Source: an uncultured Pelagibacteraceae bacterium
GTDB lineage: Bacteria > Pseudomonadota > Alphaproteobacteria > Pelagibacterales > Pelagibacteraceae
NCBI GenBank assembly: GCA_902581405.1
Contig: CACHOJ010000002.1
Span: 113,688 to 177,687 of the forward strand
Reading direction: 5' to 3'
DNA: 64,000 bases
Shown here: positions 8,361 through 17,032 of the stretch, piece after piece
Numbering within the stretch: the stretch's first letter is position 1
Layout of the letters: the number at the start of each line of letters is the position of its first letter
Position numbers and translations under genes: made by a program
Notes under the pieces: model-generated
Told to the model about the DNA's origin: nothing
The model's database searches: none
What the model saw: only the letters and a program-made list of their open reading frames with translations

Positions 8361-9290
8361 TCAATTAAATTCTATTAATGCATCAACATGTCGTTTAGTA
8401 CTGCTTTGTAATGCTTTTAAATCGTAGCCTCCTTCAAGAATTGAAACTACTCTTCCTTTACAAAAAGACTTTGAACACTCTAAGGTTCTTTTAGTAATTT
8501 TGTAAAAATCTTCTGAACTTAGCATAAGTTGTGCTAAAGGATCATCAATATGCGCATCAAAACCCGCAGAAAACAATAGAAATTCTGGTTTGAATGTCTT
8601 TAATTTATTTAAAACTATTTCGTAGGCATTTAAATATTCTTCAGACGTCGTCCCAGCTTTTAATGGAATATTTAAAACATTATCAAAATTTCCCTTTTCT
8701 TTTTCCGAACCTGAACCTGGGTAGTATGGATATTGGTGAGTTGAAATATATAAAACTTTTTCGTTATCGTAGAAAATATTTTGTGTTCCATTACCATGGT
8801 GAACATCGAAATCAATTATAGCAATTTTATTGTATTTATATTTTTCAATTAAATAATTTGCACCAACAGCTACATTATTATAAATACAAAATCCCATAGC
8901 TTTATCTTTTTCAGCATGATGACCAGGTGGTCTGACAGCACAAAATGCATTATTATATTCTTTATTTTCTACTCCATCTATTGCTGCAATTATTGAGCCT
9001 ACTGCATCTTTTGTTGCATCTTTACTTCCAGGAGAAATGATTGTATCTCCGTCTAAAAATACTAAACCTTTTTTAGGAAATGACTTTTCTACTTGGTTAA
9101 CGTAATCCTCAGAATGAGTTTTATTAATAAGGGATAAATTAAATTTTGCTGGTTTTTTCCATATAAGATTTTTGTCATCTATTTTTTTAAAATTCTCAAT
9201 TACTGCAGTAACCCTGTCAATTTTTTCTGGATGACCATCTCCAGTGTCATGATTTTTATAGGTATCTGATATTATAAGGCCAGTCTTCAC
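8361..9290 (-). CDS. Histone deacetylase family hydrolase
   Basis: A 309-residue arginase-fold zinc hydrolase of the class II HDAC/acetoin-utilisation type. Visible residues: tandem His124-His125 in RPPGHHAEKDKAMGFC, zinc ligands Asp162 and His164 in DFDVHHGNGTQ, Asp245 in SAGFDAHIDDPLA, and a C-terminal LEGGYD. Bacterial members act on acetyl-lysine, acetylpolyamines or unknown amides, so the substrate is open. The start is GTG, overlapping the TGA of dapE (GTGA), so it is the promoter-distal member of the dap run and is coupled to dapE. Confidence 0.92.
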   Translation of the reverse strand: MKTGLIISDTYKNHDTGDGHPEKIDRVTAVIENFKKIDDKNLIWKKPAKFNLSLINKTHSEDYVNQVEKSFPKKGLVFLDGDTIISPGSKDATKDAVGSIIAAIDGVENKEYNNAFCAVRPPGHHAEKDKAMGFCIYNNVAVGANYLIEKYKYNKIAIIDFDVHHGNGTQNIFYDNEKVLYISTHQYPYYPGSGSEKEKGNFDNVLNIPLKAGTTSEEYLNAYEIVLNKLKTFKPEFLLFSAGFDAHIDDPLAQLMLSSEDFYKITKRTLECSKSFCKGRVVSILEGGYDLKALQSSTKRHVDALIEFN

Positions 9291-10444
9291 TTAAAATAAT
9301 GTTTTAAAATATTTAAATAAATTAAGCTTAATTTTTTCAAATCGGTCAATGAAACTGCTTCATCAACTTTATGCATTGTTTTTCCAACTAAGCCAAATTC
9401 TAGACACGGAGCAATTTTTCTTATAAATCTAGCATCTGAGGTACCACCAGTTGTTGACAGTTTTGGTTTTATTTTGGTTATTTCTTTTATAATTTTTTGT
9501 ATCATAAAAGTCGTATGATTTGGCTTTGTGAGAAAAGCCTCTCCTGAAACAGCATAATCAATTTTATATTTAGATTTAGTTTTATTGCAGACTTTTTTCA
9601 AAATCTTTTCGATTTTATTTTTAATTGAATTTGAAGTATGCTTATTATTAAATCTTATATTAAATGTAGCATAAGCAATACCAGGAATAACATTATCAGC
9701 AGTATTATGTATATTAATCTTTGTGATTTCCAGGTTTGTAGGCTGAAAATCTTTTGTACCTTTATCAAATTTTATATCTTTAAGTTCCTTTAGTATTTTT
9801 ACAACAGTTGTAGAAGGGTTGTTTGCTCTATGAGGATAAGCTACATGCCCTTGTACACCAGTAATTGTTAATCGACCAGTCATGCTACCTCTTCGCCCAA
9901 TTTTTATCATTTCTCCCAATTTATTTGGATTTGTTGGCTCTCCAACTAAGCAAAAATCTATTTTTTCTTTTCTCTTTTTTAAGTAATCAACAACTTTTTT
10001 AGTTCCATTAATAGCAACACCTTCCTCGTCTCCAGTAATCAAAAGACTTACAGATCCCTTAAACCCTCTATTTTTTTGAGTAAAAATACTAACAGCAGAC
10101 ACAAATGCAGCAATTGAGCTTTTCATATCATTTGCTCCTCTACCAATTAAATGACCTTTCTTAATTGATGGTTTAAATGGGTTAACCGTCCAATCATATA
10201 AATTTCCAGCAGGGACAACATCTAGATGTCCTGCATAACAAAAATTAGGACCTTTATTTCCCAATCTTGCATATAGGTTTTTAACTGGTTCACTTCCTTT
10301 TTCTTTAAACTCAAGAATTTTAGTTTTAAACCCAAGTTTTTTTAGCTTCCTTTCCAGAAATTTCATAACTCCTGCATCTTTAGGAGTTACAGTTGGAAAT
10401 CTAATTAGCTCCTTTGCTAATTGTAATTCATTTATAATTGCCAT
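9287..10444 (-). CDS. dapE: Succinyl-diaminopimelate desuccinylase
   Basis: A 385-residue M20 metallopeptidase-fold enzyme converting N-succinyl-LL-diaminopimelate to LL-diaminopimelate for lysine and peptidoglycan. AGHLDVVPAG at 71-80 carries the first metal His73; GRGANDMK at 101-108 holds Asp106; TGDEEG at 137-142 has the catalytic and metal glutamates. It is five bases downstream of dapD on the same strand. Confidence 0.95.
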   Translation of the reverse strand: MAIINELQLAKELIRFPTVTPKDAGVMKFLERKLKKLGFKTKILEFKEKGSEPVKNLYARLGNKGPNFCYAGHLDVVPAGNLYDWTVNPFKPSIKKGHLIGRGANDMKSSIAAFVSAVSIFTQKNRGFKGSVSLLITGDEEGVAINGTKKVVDYLKKRKEKIDFCLVGEPTNPNKLGEMIKIGRRGSMTGRLTITGVQGHVAYPHRANNPSTTVVKILKELKDIKFDKGTKDFQPTNLEITKINIHNTADNVIPGIAYATFNIRFNNKHTSNSIKNKIEKILKKVCNKTKSKYKIDYAVSGEAFLTKPNHTTFMIQKIIKEITKIKPKLSTTGGTSDARFIRKIAPCLEFGLVGKTMHKVDEAVSLTDLKKLSLIYLNILKHYFK

Positions 10445-10449
10445 TTAAA

Positions 10450-11277
10450 TTATTCTCTCAAGAGATCGTTAATAGAAGTTTTTGATCTGGTTTTCTCATC
10501 AACTTGTTTGATTATTACTGCACAATACAGAGAGGGTGCAGATGAATTATTTTTATCTGGAAGTGAACCTGGAACCACAACTGAATAAGGAGGAATTTTT
10601 CCGTAAGTAATTTCACCAGTTTTTCTATTAACAATTTTTGTAGATTGTCCAATGTACATTCCCATACTTAGAACAGATCCTTCTCCTACAATTACACCCT
10701 CTACAACTTCAGACATTGCGCCCAAAAAAACATTATCTTCTATAATTGTCGGAAGTGCTTGTGCAGGTTCTAATACACCACCCACACCTGATCCTGCAGA
10801 GATATGGCAATTTTTTCCTATTTGGCTGCAGCTTCCTGCTCTTGCAAATGTATCAATCATTGTACCTTCATCAATATATGCACCGATATTAACGTAGCAT
10901 GGCATTAAAACTGCATTTTTGCCTACGAAACTTCCTTTCCTTACTGGAGAGTTAGGTACCATTCTAAAACCAGCCTTTTCATGATCTTCTTTTGTCCATC
11001 CTGCTGTTTTACCTTTAAGTAAATGCGATTTATCATACCAACTACTGTAAGGACCATTCAAATTTTCCATAGGATACAATCTGAAACTCAACATGATTGC
11101 TTTTTTTAAATGTTGATGAGTTACCCACTCACCATTTATTTTCTCAGCCACTCTCGATCTACCACTATCTAAATCATCGATAACTTGATTTATTGTATCT
11201 TTAAGAGACTGTTCAGATGACGGGTTTACTTGATCTCTATTTTCCCAAGCATCATTTATAATATTTTCTATACTCAT
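10450..11277 (-). CDS. dapD: Tetrahydrodipicolinate N-succinyltransferase
   Basis: A 275-residue left-handed beta-helix (hexapeptide repeat) acyltransferase of the succinylase branch of lysine synthesis, supplying the substrate chain leading to DapE. An N-terminal helical region is followed by repeats such as [19 protein letters not shown] and [19 protein letters not shown], the highly conserved DapD core, and by a [15 protein letters not shown] tail. Length matches the family. Eight bases separate it from the HAD gene upstream. Confidence 0.97.
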   Translation of the reverse strand: MSIENIINDAWENRDQVNPSSEQSLKDTINQVIDDLDSGRSRVAEKINGEWVTHQHLKKAIMLSFRLYPMENLNGPYSSWYDKSHLLKGKTAGWTKEDHEKAGFRMVPNSPVRKGSFVGKNAVLMPCYVNIGAYIDEGTMIDTFARAGSCSQIGKNCHISAGSGVGGVLEPAQALPTIIEDNVFLGAMSEVVEGVIVGEGSVLSMGMYIGQSTKIVNRKTGEITYGKIPPYSVVVPGSLPDKNNSSAPSLYCAVIIKQVDEKTRSKTSINDLLRE

Positions 11278-11284
11278 AATTTTA

Positions 11285-11944
11285 CTAGTTTTTTAATAAC
11301 CTTATTTCTTTTAAAAATAAAGAGAGATTTTCTATTTTGTAGTCAATATATTCTTTGTTAGATTCCTTTTTTCCCCAATACTCGTTATTGATTAACCAAA
11401 CTGTTGTAGCCCCTCTTTCTTTTCCAATTGACAAATTTTTTGCAATATCCTCAATATAAATCGTCTCTTTTGGATTAATATCAAATTTCTTAACCATTAA
11501 ATCGAATGCTTTTGCGGCTGGTTTTGGATGATAATCAGCATCAACAATATCAAATACATCATCAAATAAGTCATATATACCTAAGTGCGTAGTAATATTT
11601 TTAACATGTTCCTTGCTTCCATTTGTAAAAACAAATTTTCTTAGATCTAATTTTTTTATTTCTTCTCTTAAAACAATGTCTTTCTCCATGAAAGATAGAT
11701 CAATATCATGAACAAATTGTAAAAATTCTGTTGGGGGAATATCATGGTGTATCATTAATCCGTTCAGACTTGTGTTATATTTATGAAAATAATTGGTTTG
11801 GAGCTCTTTTGCTTCTTTTAAATCAATCTTTAACTTTTTTGAAATATACTGAGTCATTCTTTTGCTTACTTGACCAAATACTGCCTCTAGATCTTGATAA
11901 AGAACACCGTCACAATCGAATAAGATATTTTTTATGTGCTTCAT
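11285..11944 (-). CDS. HAD-family pyrimidine 5'-nucleotidase-like phosphatase
   Basis: A 219-residue HAD hydrolase. Motif [11 protein letters not shown] has the nucleophile Asp10 and Asp12; motif [11 protein letters not shown] supplies the Thr/Ser; a C-terminal [10 protein letters not shown] segment gives the acidic motif IV. The SDT1-like pyrimidine 5'-nucleotidase subgroup commonly lies between argB and dapD in alphaproteobacteria, as here. The substrate is not decided by sequence; nucleoside monophosphates are the best guess. It overlaps argB by four bases (ATGA). Confidence 0.8.
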   Translation of the reverse strand: MKHIKNILFDCDGVLYQDLEAVFGQVSKRMTQYISKKLKIDLKEAKELQTNYFHKYNTSLNGLMIHHDIPPTEFLQFVHDIDLSFMEKDIVLREEIKKLDLRKFVFTNGSKEHVKNITTHLGIYDLFDDVFDIVDADYHPKPAAKAFDLMVKKFDINPKETIYIEDIAKNLSIGKERGATTVWLINNEYWGKKESNKEYIDYKIENLSLFLKEIRLLKN

Positions 11945-12789
11945 CTTCTTATTAATGTTCCAGCACCTTTATCTGAAAATAATTCGAACAAAATTGAATG
12001 TTTTTTTCTTCCATCTATGATTCCTACTCCTGTAACCCCGTTCATTACTGCATCAAGGCATGTATTTATTTTGGGTATCATGCCCTCTGTGATTGTTTCA
12101 TTATTAATCATTTCTAAAATTTCAGAAGAGCTTATCTCTTCGATAAGCTTTTTTTCTTTATTTAAAACTCCTTCCACATTAGTCATTAATAATAATCTTC
12201 TGCATTTTAAAGATTTTGCTATAGCTCCCGCAGCTGTGTCTCCATTAATATTATATGTTTGATTATTTTTTCCCAGACCTAAAGGAGATATAATTGGTAC
12301 TGCATTTATTTTGATTATATCTTTTATTATGTCCACATTTATTTTATTTGGAATACCAACAAATCCTAGTTCCTCTGCCTCTGGAGTAACTTCTATAGCG
12401 TTATTTTTCTTTGTATTTAAAGAAACTGCATTTGCACCTTTTTCGACTAAAGAATTTACAATATCCTCATTAAAGTCGATAAGGACATTTTCAACTATGT
12501 TAATAATTTTTTCATCTGTAACTCTTAATCCTCTTATAAATTTTGATTGAATATTCGATTTATCTAACTCTCTTTTAATTCTGGGACCGCCTCCATGAAC
12601 TATAATTATAGAAAGTCCTAATTTATTTAAAATACTAATATCTGAAATAAAATTATTAAAGATATTTCTATCGATAAAAACATTCCCCCCATATTTAATT
12701 ACAATTAACTGATCTTTATATTTATCTATGTATTTTTTAAATTCATCGATTGTAGGACCGTCTTTGGGTACAATTTTCTCTATTTCCAT
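11941..12789 (-). CDS. argB: Acetylglutamate kinase
   Basis: A 282-residue amino-acid kinase that phosphorylates N-acetylglutamate, the second step of arginine synthesis. KYGGN at 32-36 and VHGGGPRIKREL at about 64-75 are the nucleotide and substrate glycine loops; TGVGIIDGRKKHS and a C-terminal [12 protein letters not shown] are diagnostic. Arg residues near the C terminus fit the arginine-sensitive type but this is inference. It follows yidC after two bases; the GTPase gene engB, often found between these genes in relatives, is absent here. A hairpin with a T run lies within it on the opposite strand. Confidence 0.96.
   Translation of the reverse strand: MEIEKIVPKDGPTIDEFKKYIDKYKDQLIVIKYGGNVFIDRNIFNNFISDISILNKLGLSIIIVHGGGPRIKRELDKSNIQSKFIRGLRVTDEKIINIVENVLIDFNEDIVNSLVEKGANAVSLNTKKNNAIEVTPEAEELGFVGIPNKINVDIIKDIIKINAVPIISPLGLGKNNQTYNINGDTAAGAIAKSLKCRRLLLMTNVEGVLNKEKKLIEEISSSEILEMINNETITEGMIPKINTCLDAVMNGVTGVGIIDGRKKHSILFELFSDKGAGTLIRR
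12129..12156 (+). terminator. Terminator-like hairpin antisense to argB
   Basis: On the plus strand AGCTTATC (12129-12136), a five-base loop TCTTC and GATAAGCT (12142-12149) form a perfect 8-bp stem followed by a run of T. This is the shape of an intrinsic terminator for plus-strand transcription, inside the argB coding region on the minus strand. It may be chance in AT-rich code or may stop antisense transcripts. Confidence 0.3.
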
Positions 12790-12791
12790 TT

Positions 12792-14474
12792 TTAAACTGT
12801 TTTGACAGTCGTTCTCTTAATAATGATGTACTGTTGAGCCATTGTTAATATGTTATTTATAGTCCAGTAAATGACTAGTCCAGCTGGGAAAGGAGCTAAT
12901 ATCACTGTCAAAAATAAAGGGAAAAACATAAATATTTTTGCTTGGACAGGATCAGGCGGTGTCGGATTTAGTTTTTGTTGCATCCACATTGAAACACCCA
13001 TTAAACATGGCCAAACACCAATAAGTAAAAAAGAAGGAGGATCCCATGGAATTAAACCAAACAAATTAAATATAGAAGTAGGATCCCTTTCGCTTAAATC
13101 TTTTATCCAACCAAAAAATGGTTGATGTCTCATTTCAATAGTTACAAATAAAACCTTATAGATGGCAAAGAAGAATGGAATTTGTATGAAAATTGGAAGG
13201 CACCCGCTGATTGGATTAACTTTCTCTCTTTTGTACAATGCCATCATTTCTTGTTGAAGTTTCATTTTATCCTCTTTATGTAACTCTTTTAGCCTTGCCA
13301 TTTCTGGTTGGAGAACTTTCATTTTAGCCATTGATTTAAATGAGTAATTAGCAAGTGGAAAAAATACCAATCTAATACAAGCAGTAATCATAATAATTGC
13401 TATTCCAAAATTACCGGCAAGATTAAAGAAATATTGAATTGCAAAAAATAAAGGTTTCACGATAAAGTAGAACCATCCCCAATCTATAGCTAAATCAAAT
13501 TTGCTAATTTTTTCAGTTTCAGCATAGCCATCAATAACGTTTACTTCTTTTGCCGCAACTATTGCTCTGATAGAATTAGTTTTTATTTCATTAGCTCCAA
13601 TTTCAGTTGCATCTGTCTCAATAAAATTTGCTCTAAATTTATTTTTATAATCAAAATCAGACCTGAAGCTCTTGCCATTTTCTGGGATAAGACTAGCAAT
13701 CCAATATTTATCAGTAATACCCAACCAACCAGTATTCGCATTTATAGAGTATTTTTTTTCCTCTATATCATCATAATCTTCCTCAACTAATTGATCGTCA
13801 AAAACACCAATTAGTCCCTCATGCAAAATATAAAAATTTGTTACTTCTGGAGCAACGTTTCTTATGATTTGACCGTAAGGATAGAAATTATAAGTTTTAT
13901 CAGAATTATTTTCTATAGTTTGTTTAATGTCGAAAAGATATTGATTATCAATACTTATTTCTTTTATAAATTTGATATTCTGATTATTTTTCCAACTTAA
14001 TTTTATAGGCGAATTTGGTGTAAGTTTCCTATTTCCTTCAATTTTCCACAATGTTTTTGAATTTGGTAGATCAATATTTTTATTAGTTGTTGCCCATCCA
14101 GTCTCTACATAGTATCCATTTTCAGATTGTTTAGGGTTTAACAAAACAACATTATCATCTCCATTTAGAGTGTTTGTGTAATTCTTAAAGGTTAAGTCGT
14201 CAATTGATGAACCTAGCAATGAAATTGAACCTTTAATTTTAGCATTTTCGAATAAAATTCTTTCATTCTCCTCTAAAGCTTCATCTCTTGAAATCTTAAT
14301 TATTTTCTCATCTTGAACTAATGAAGGTGCATCTGATGAAGAATTTTGACTAGAAGTGTCTTTATCATTTGAGATATTTTTTTGATCCACAACAGGAGGA
14401 GCAAAGAATAAACTATAAAGTATTATGACGGCTGCACTTAAAGATATCGCTGCAATTACATTTTTTGTATCCAT
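12792..14474 (-). CDS. yidC: Membrane protein insertase YidC
   Basis: A 560-residue Oxa1/YidC-family insertase of the inner membrane. An N-terminal helix (about 5-25, ending FFAPPVV) anchors a large periplasmic domain (about 30-330); the C-terminal half carries the conserved five-helix insertase core, with VNPISGCLPIFIQIPFFFAI the most diagnostic stretch. It inserts and folds membrane proteins with or without SecYEG. It forms the standard rpmH-rnpA-yidD-yidC series; three bases lie between yidD and yidC. Confidence 0.97.
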   Translation of the reverse strand: MDTKNVIAAISLSAAVIILYSLFFAPPVVDQKNISNDKDTSSQNSSSDAPSLVQDEKIIKISRDEALEENERILFENAKIKGSISLLGSSIDDLTFKNYTNTLNGDDNVVLLNPKQSENGYYVETGWATTNKNIDLPNSKTLWKIEGNRKLTPNSPIKLSWKNNQNIKFIKEISIDNQYLFDIKQTIENNSDKTYNFYPYGQIIRNVAPEVTNFYILHEGLIGVFDDQLVEEDYDDIEEKKYSINANTGWLGITDKYWIASLIPENGKSFRSDFDYKNKFRANFIETDATEIGANEIKTNSIRAIVAAKEVNVIDGYAETEKISKFDLAIDWGWFYFIVKPLFFAIQYFFNLAGNFGIAIIMITACIRLVFFPLANYSFKSMAKMKVLQPEMARLKELHKEDKMKLQQEMMALYKREKVNPISGCLPIFIQIPFFFAIYKVLFVTIEMRHQPFFGWIKDLSERDPTSIFNLFGLIPWDPPSFLLIGVWPCLMGVSMWMQQKLNPTPPDPVQAKIFMFFPLFLTVILAPFPAGLVIYWTINNILTMAQQYIIIKRTTVKTV

Positions 14475-14477
14475 AAA

Positions 14478-14720
14478 CTACTTTTTCTTTTTGACAGGAT
14501 CAAACCCTTCGCCACCACCTAAAAATTTTATAGGGTGACAACTTAGAATTCTTTTGAAACCGTTAACACTTCCTTTAAAAATTCCGTACTCTTTTAGATT
14601 TTCTATAAAATAATCTGAACATGTTGGAAGATATCTACAGTTGTTTCCTAAAAATGGAGATATTACTATTTGATATAATTTGATAGTTTTGATCATTAAA
14701 TATTTTATAAGTTTATTCAT
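14478..14720 (-). CDS. yidD: Membrane protein insertion efficiency factor YidD
   Basis: An 80-residue protein with an amphipathic N terminus and the YidD cysteine motif: Cys28 and Cys34 in NNCRYLPTCSDY, Cys61 in LSCHP, and a GEGFDPV tail. YidD assists YidC-dependent insertion at the inner face of the membrane. It overlaps rnpA by four bases (ATGA). Confidence 0.94.
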   Translation of the reverse strand: MNKLIKYLMIKTIKLYQIVISPFLGNNCRYLPTCSDYFIENLKEYGIFKGSVNGFKRILSCHPIKFLGGGEGFDPVKKKK

Positions 14721-15058
14721 TTAATCTTTTTAAAATCCTCAAGTGTTACCATTTTTATTTTCTCATAAGGATCATTGTTAACAGATATTCTTGCAATTAA
14801 TAAATAGCAATAATTTAGATTAATATTAATTGTTTTTAAAGCATCATTCATTATATTTCTTAATCTTCTTTTTATTCTATTTCTAATAACAGCATTTCCT
14901 AATTTTTTTTTGGCTACAAAGCTTATATTTAATCTGCTTGTATTTTTATCTGAAAGTTTTTTAAAGAAAATTGTTAAATACTTATTAGAAATTTTTTTTC
15001 CAATAAGAATTGACTTAAAGTCCTCATTTTTAGAAAGGCTAACAATCTTTTTTTTCAT
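14717..15058 (-). CDS. rnpA: Ribonuclease P protein component
   Basis: A 113-residue basic protein that joins RNase P RNA to mature tRNA 5' ends. The RNR signature is seen in KLGNAVIRNRIKRRLRNIM at about 52-70. Position between rpmH and yidD is near universal. Its ATG overlaps the TAA of rpmH by one base. Confidence 0.95.
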   Translation of the reverse strand: MKKKIVSLSKNEDFKSILIGKKISNKYLTIFFKKLSDKNTSRLNISFVAKKKLGNAVIRNRIKRRLRNIMNDALKTININLNYCYLLIARISVNNDPYEKIKMVTLEDFKKIK

Positions 15059-15195
15059 TAAGCGTTTGTTAATTTTTTTCTTCCTTTAGCCCTTCTTCTT
15101 TTTAATACTTTTCTTCCACCCTTAGTTTTTCTTTTAGCTCTAAAGCCAACAGCCTTTTTTCTTTTTCTATTACTTGGTTGATATGTACGTTTCAT
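15058..15195 (-). CDS. rpmH: 50S ribosomal protein L34
   Basis: A 45-residue, very basic protein beginning [18 protein letters not shown] and ending RKKLTNA, the L34 signature, one residue longer than the usual 44. The TAA overlaps the ATG of rnpA (TAATG). It is first in the rpmH-rnpA-yidD-yidC-argB run, with the promoter expected in the 83-base gap to the divergent TVP38 gene. Confidence 0.97.
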   Translation of the reverse strand: MKRTYQPSNRKRKKAVGFRAKRKTKGGRKVLKRRRAKGRKKLTNA

Positions 15196-15278
15196 TGTTG
15201 TTAAATTAATGTTAAATTTCGGTAGTTATACAAATATATGTATATAAGTACAGTGATTTTTAATAAATTAAAAAATCA

Positions 15279-15998
15279 ATGAATAGAGAAAAAAAAATTA
15301 AACTATTTTTAGGCTCTGCTTACATTTTGATAGTATTTGTTTTTTTATTGTTTTTTTTTAATAAATTTTCATTTCAGGATTTCTCTAGTTATGAACTAAT
15401 TAGAGAAAATAGAAATGCTTTGGAAGAAATTAAAAATGGTAATATTTTAATATCAAGTATTATTTTTTTATTAGGTACAATAGTATGGGTTCTTTTATTA
15501 GGTTTTGGTTCACCTGTATTTTTAGTGGGTGGTTTTATTTTTGGAAAATGGTTAGGAACTTTGCTTATAGTATTTGGATTATCAATAGGTGCAACACTTT
15601 TATATGTATTTGCTAATTACTTTTTAAAAGATTTAGTTGAGAAGAAATTTTCATCACGTTTTAGTAACTTGACTGAAAAATTTAAAAAGAATGAATTTAC
15701 TTTTTTTCTAATTTATAGATTTGTTGGTGGTATTCCTTTTTTTATTTCAAATATTTTACCGACAATTTTTAATGTTAAAGTTAGAAACTTTTTTTTAGGT
15801 TCAATAATTGGAATGACTCCACAATTATTTGTTGGAGCATCTCTTGGAGCTGGTTTGAGTAAGATTTTAGAAGAAAATTCAGATGTTCCAACTATTCTTG
15901 AATTAATTTTTACTCCAGATATTTATTTGCCAATTCTTGGTATTATAATTTTAGTTTCAGTTGGATTTATATTCAAAAAAAAATTTTACACAAAATAA
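15279..15998 (+). CDS. TVP38/TMEM64 (DedA-like) membrane protein
   Basis: A 239-residue multispanning protein with about six hydrophobic segments. The central GSPVFLVGGFIFGKWLGTL and YRFVGGIPFFISNILP followed by FFLGSIIGMTPQLFVGASLG are the SNARE-associated/VTT domain pattern of the DedA superfamily, thought to be lipid scramblases or transporters. The specific substrate is unknown. It is divergent from rpmH and ends three bases before the convergent tRNA-Thr gene. Confidence 0.85.
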   Translation: MNREKKIKLFLGSAYILIVFVFLLFFFNKFSFQDFSSYELIRENRNALEEIKNGNILISSIIFLLGTIVWVLLLGFGSPVFLVGGFIFGKWLGTLLIVFGLSIGATLLYVFANYFLKDLVEKKFSSRFSNLTEKFKKNEFTFFLIYRFVGGIPFFISNILPTIFNVKVRNFFLGSIIGMTPQLFVGASLGAGLSKILEENSDVPTILELIFTPDIYLPILGIIILVSVGFIFKKKFYTK

Positions 15999-16001
15999 AA
16001 C

Positions 16002-16075
16002 TGGTGCCCTCACCCAGAATTGAACTGGAAACTCATCCTTACCATGGATGTGTTATACCATTTAACTATAAGGGC
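16002..16075 (-). tRNA. tRNA-Thr (anticodon GGU)
   Basis: Reading the minus strand, acceptor GCCCTTA pairs with TGAGGGC, the D arm is GTTA-AATGGTA-TAAC, the anticodon arm CATCC-ATGGTAA-GGATG gives anticodon GGT, and the T arm is TCCAG-TTCAATT-CTGGG. The 3' end has discriminator A and an encoded CCA. All helices are intact. It converges on the TVP38 gene with a three-base gap. Confidence 0.95.
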
Positions 16076-16170
16076 AATATTTAACTCAAATTAGTGTATA
16101 AATTAAATTTTTTCAAATTATTGCCTTAATTTTTTTATAAAATAAGCTATATCTAGTTAAGGAAAATGTT

Positions 16171-16368
16171 ATGGGAATTCACTACACATATGGAGCTAAT
16201 AAAAATGCAAAGCTTATGGAAAAAAAAGCAAAAAGAGAAAAAAAACTTGCAGAAAAAAGAGCCAAGAAACAAATCAAAACTGGACCAACAAAAATAGAAG
16301 ATGATAAAACAATTCCTATTGATCAAGTTATCACTCTAGATCATCTTACAAATCCAGACAAAAAATAA
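16171..16368 (+). CDS. Small highly charged protein of unknown function
   Basis: A 65-residue protein beginning MGIHYTYGANKNAKLMEKK. Residues about 16-38 form a Lys/Glu/Arg/Ala-rich helix, likely a coiled coil or RNA-contacting helix; the C-terminal part is acidic with IPIDQVITLDHL. A Shine-Dalgarno-like AAGGA lies just upstream. I do not recognise the family. It is the first gene of a run with a 34-residue basic protein, dcd and murA. Confidence 0.65.
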   Translation: MGIHYTYGANKNAKLMEKKAKREKKLAEKRAKKQIKTGPTKIEDDKTIPIDQVITLDHLTNPDKK

Positions 16369-16371
16369 ATT

Positions 16372-16476
16372 ATGAGTTCAAAAAAAAACAATTTTAGTAA
16401 ACTTGAACTTGCTTTAAGAAAAAATTTAAGAAAGAGAAAAGAATTCCAAAAAAAAACAAAGAAAAAAAATAAATAA
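16372..16476 (+). CDS. Very small basic protein (34 aa)
   Basis: An ATG-started frame of 34 residues, [18 protein letters not shown] and onward, ending in a Lys-rich tail. It starts three bases after the previous stop, and its TAA overlaps the ATG of dcd by one base (TAATG), the junction type used between real genes throughout the window. About half the residues are Lys or Arg, so RNA or ribosome binding is plausible, but this is only inference. No family recognised. Confidence 0.5.
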   Translation: MSSKKNNFSKLELALRKNLRKRKEFQKKTKKKNK

Positions 16477-17030
16477 TGTCAGTTCAATCTGATAAGTGGA
16501 TTATTCAAATGGCCAGAGATAACGATATGATTTCTCCATTTGAAGATAAACAAGTTCGAGGCGATAAAATATCATTTGGTGTATCATCATATGGTTATGA
16601 TGCAAGGGTCTCTGATGAATTTAAAATTTTCACTAATGTAAATTCTGAAATTGTAGATCCAAAAAATTTTAAATCTTCTAATTTTATTACTAAAAACTCA
16701 TCAGAATGTATAATACCACCTAATTCTTTCGTATTAGCAAGAACAGTAGAGTATTTCAAAATTCCAAAAAATGTTTTGGTAATTTGTTTAGGAAAATCTA
16801 CTTATGCAAGATGCGGAATAATAGTTAACGTTACGCCTCTTGAGCCAGGATGGGAGGGTCATGTAACTTTAGAATTTTCAAATACAACTCCATTACCAGC
16901 AAAAATTTATGCTAATGAAGGTGTTGCACAATTTGTGTTTATCAAAGGAAATGAAGATCCATCAGTTTCATACGCAGATAGAAATGGCAAATATCAGGGC
17001 CAAAAGGGAGTTACACTTCCAAAAATATAA
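16476..17030 (+). CDS. dcd: dCTP deaminase
   Basis: A 184-residue trimeric enzyme deaminating dCTP to dUTP for thymidylate synthesis. [20 protein letters not shown] carries the Ser and Arg of the active site and [11 protein letters not shown] the catalytic Glu; the C-terminal [12 protein letters not shown] is typical. Slightly shorter than the E. coli enzyme but complete. Two bases separate it from murA. Confidence 0.96.
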   Translation: MSVQSDKWIIQMARDNDMISPFEDKQVRGDKISFGVSSYGYDARVSDEFKIFTNVNSEIVDPKNFKSSNFITKNSSECIIPPNSFVLARTVEYFKIPKNVLVICLGKSTYARCGIIVNVTPLEPGWEGHVTLEFSNTTPLPAKIYANEGVAQFVFIKGNEDPSVSYADRNGKYQGQKGVTLPKI

Positions 17031-17032
17031 TA

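Noticed and set aside
15226..15234. DnaA-box-like TTATACAAA near rpmH
   Set aside because: Only one site, two mismatches to the consensus, and no cluster or dnaA gene; not enough for an origin.
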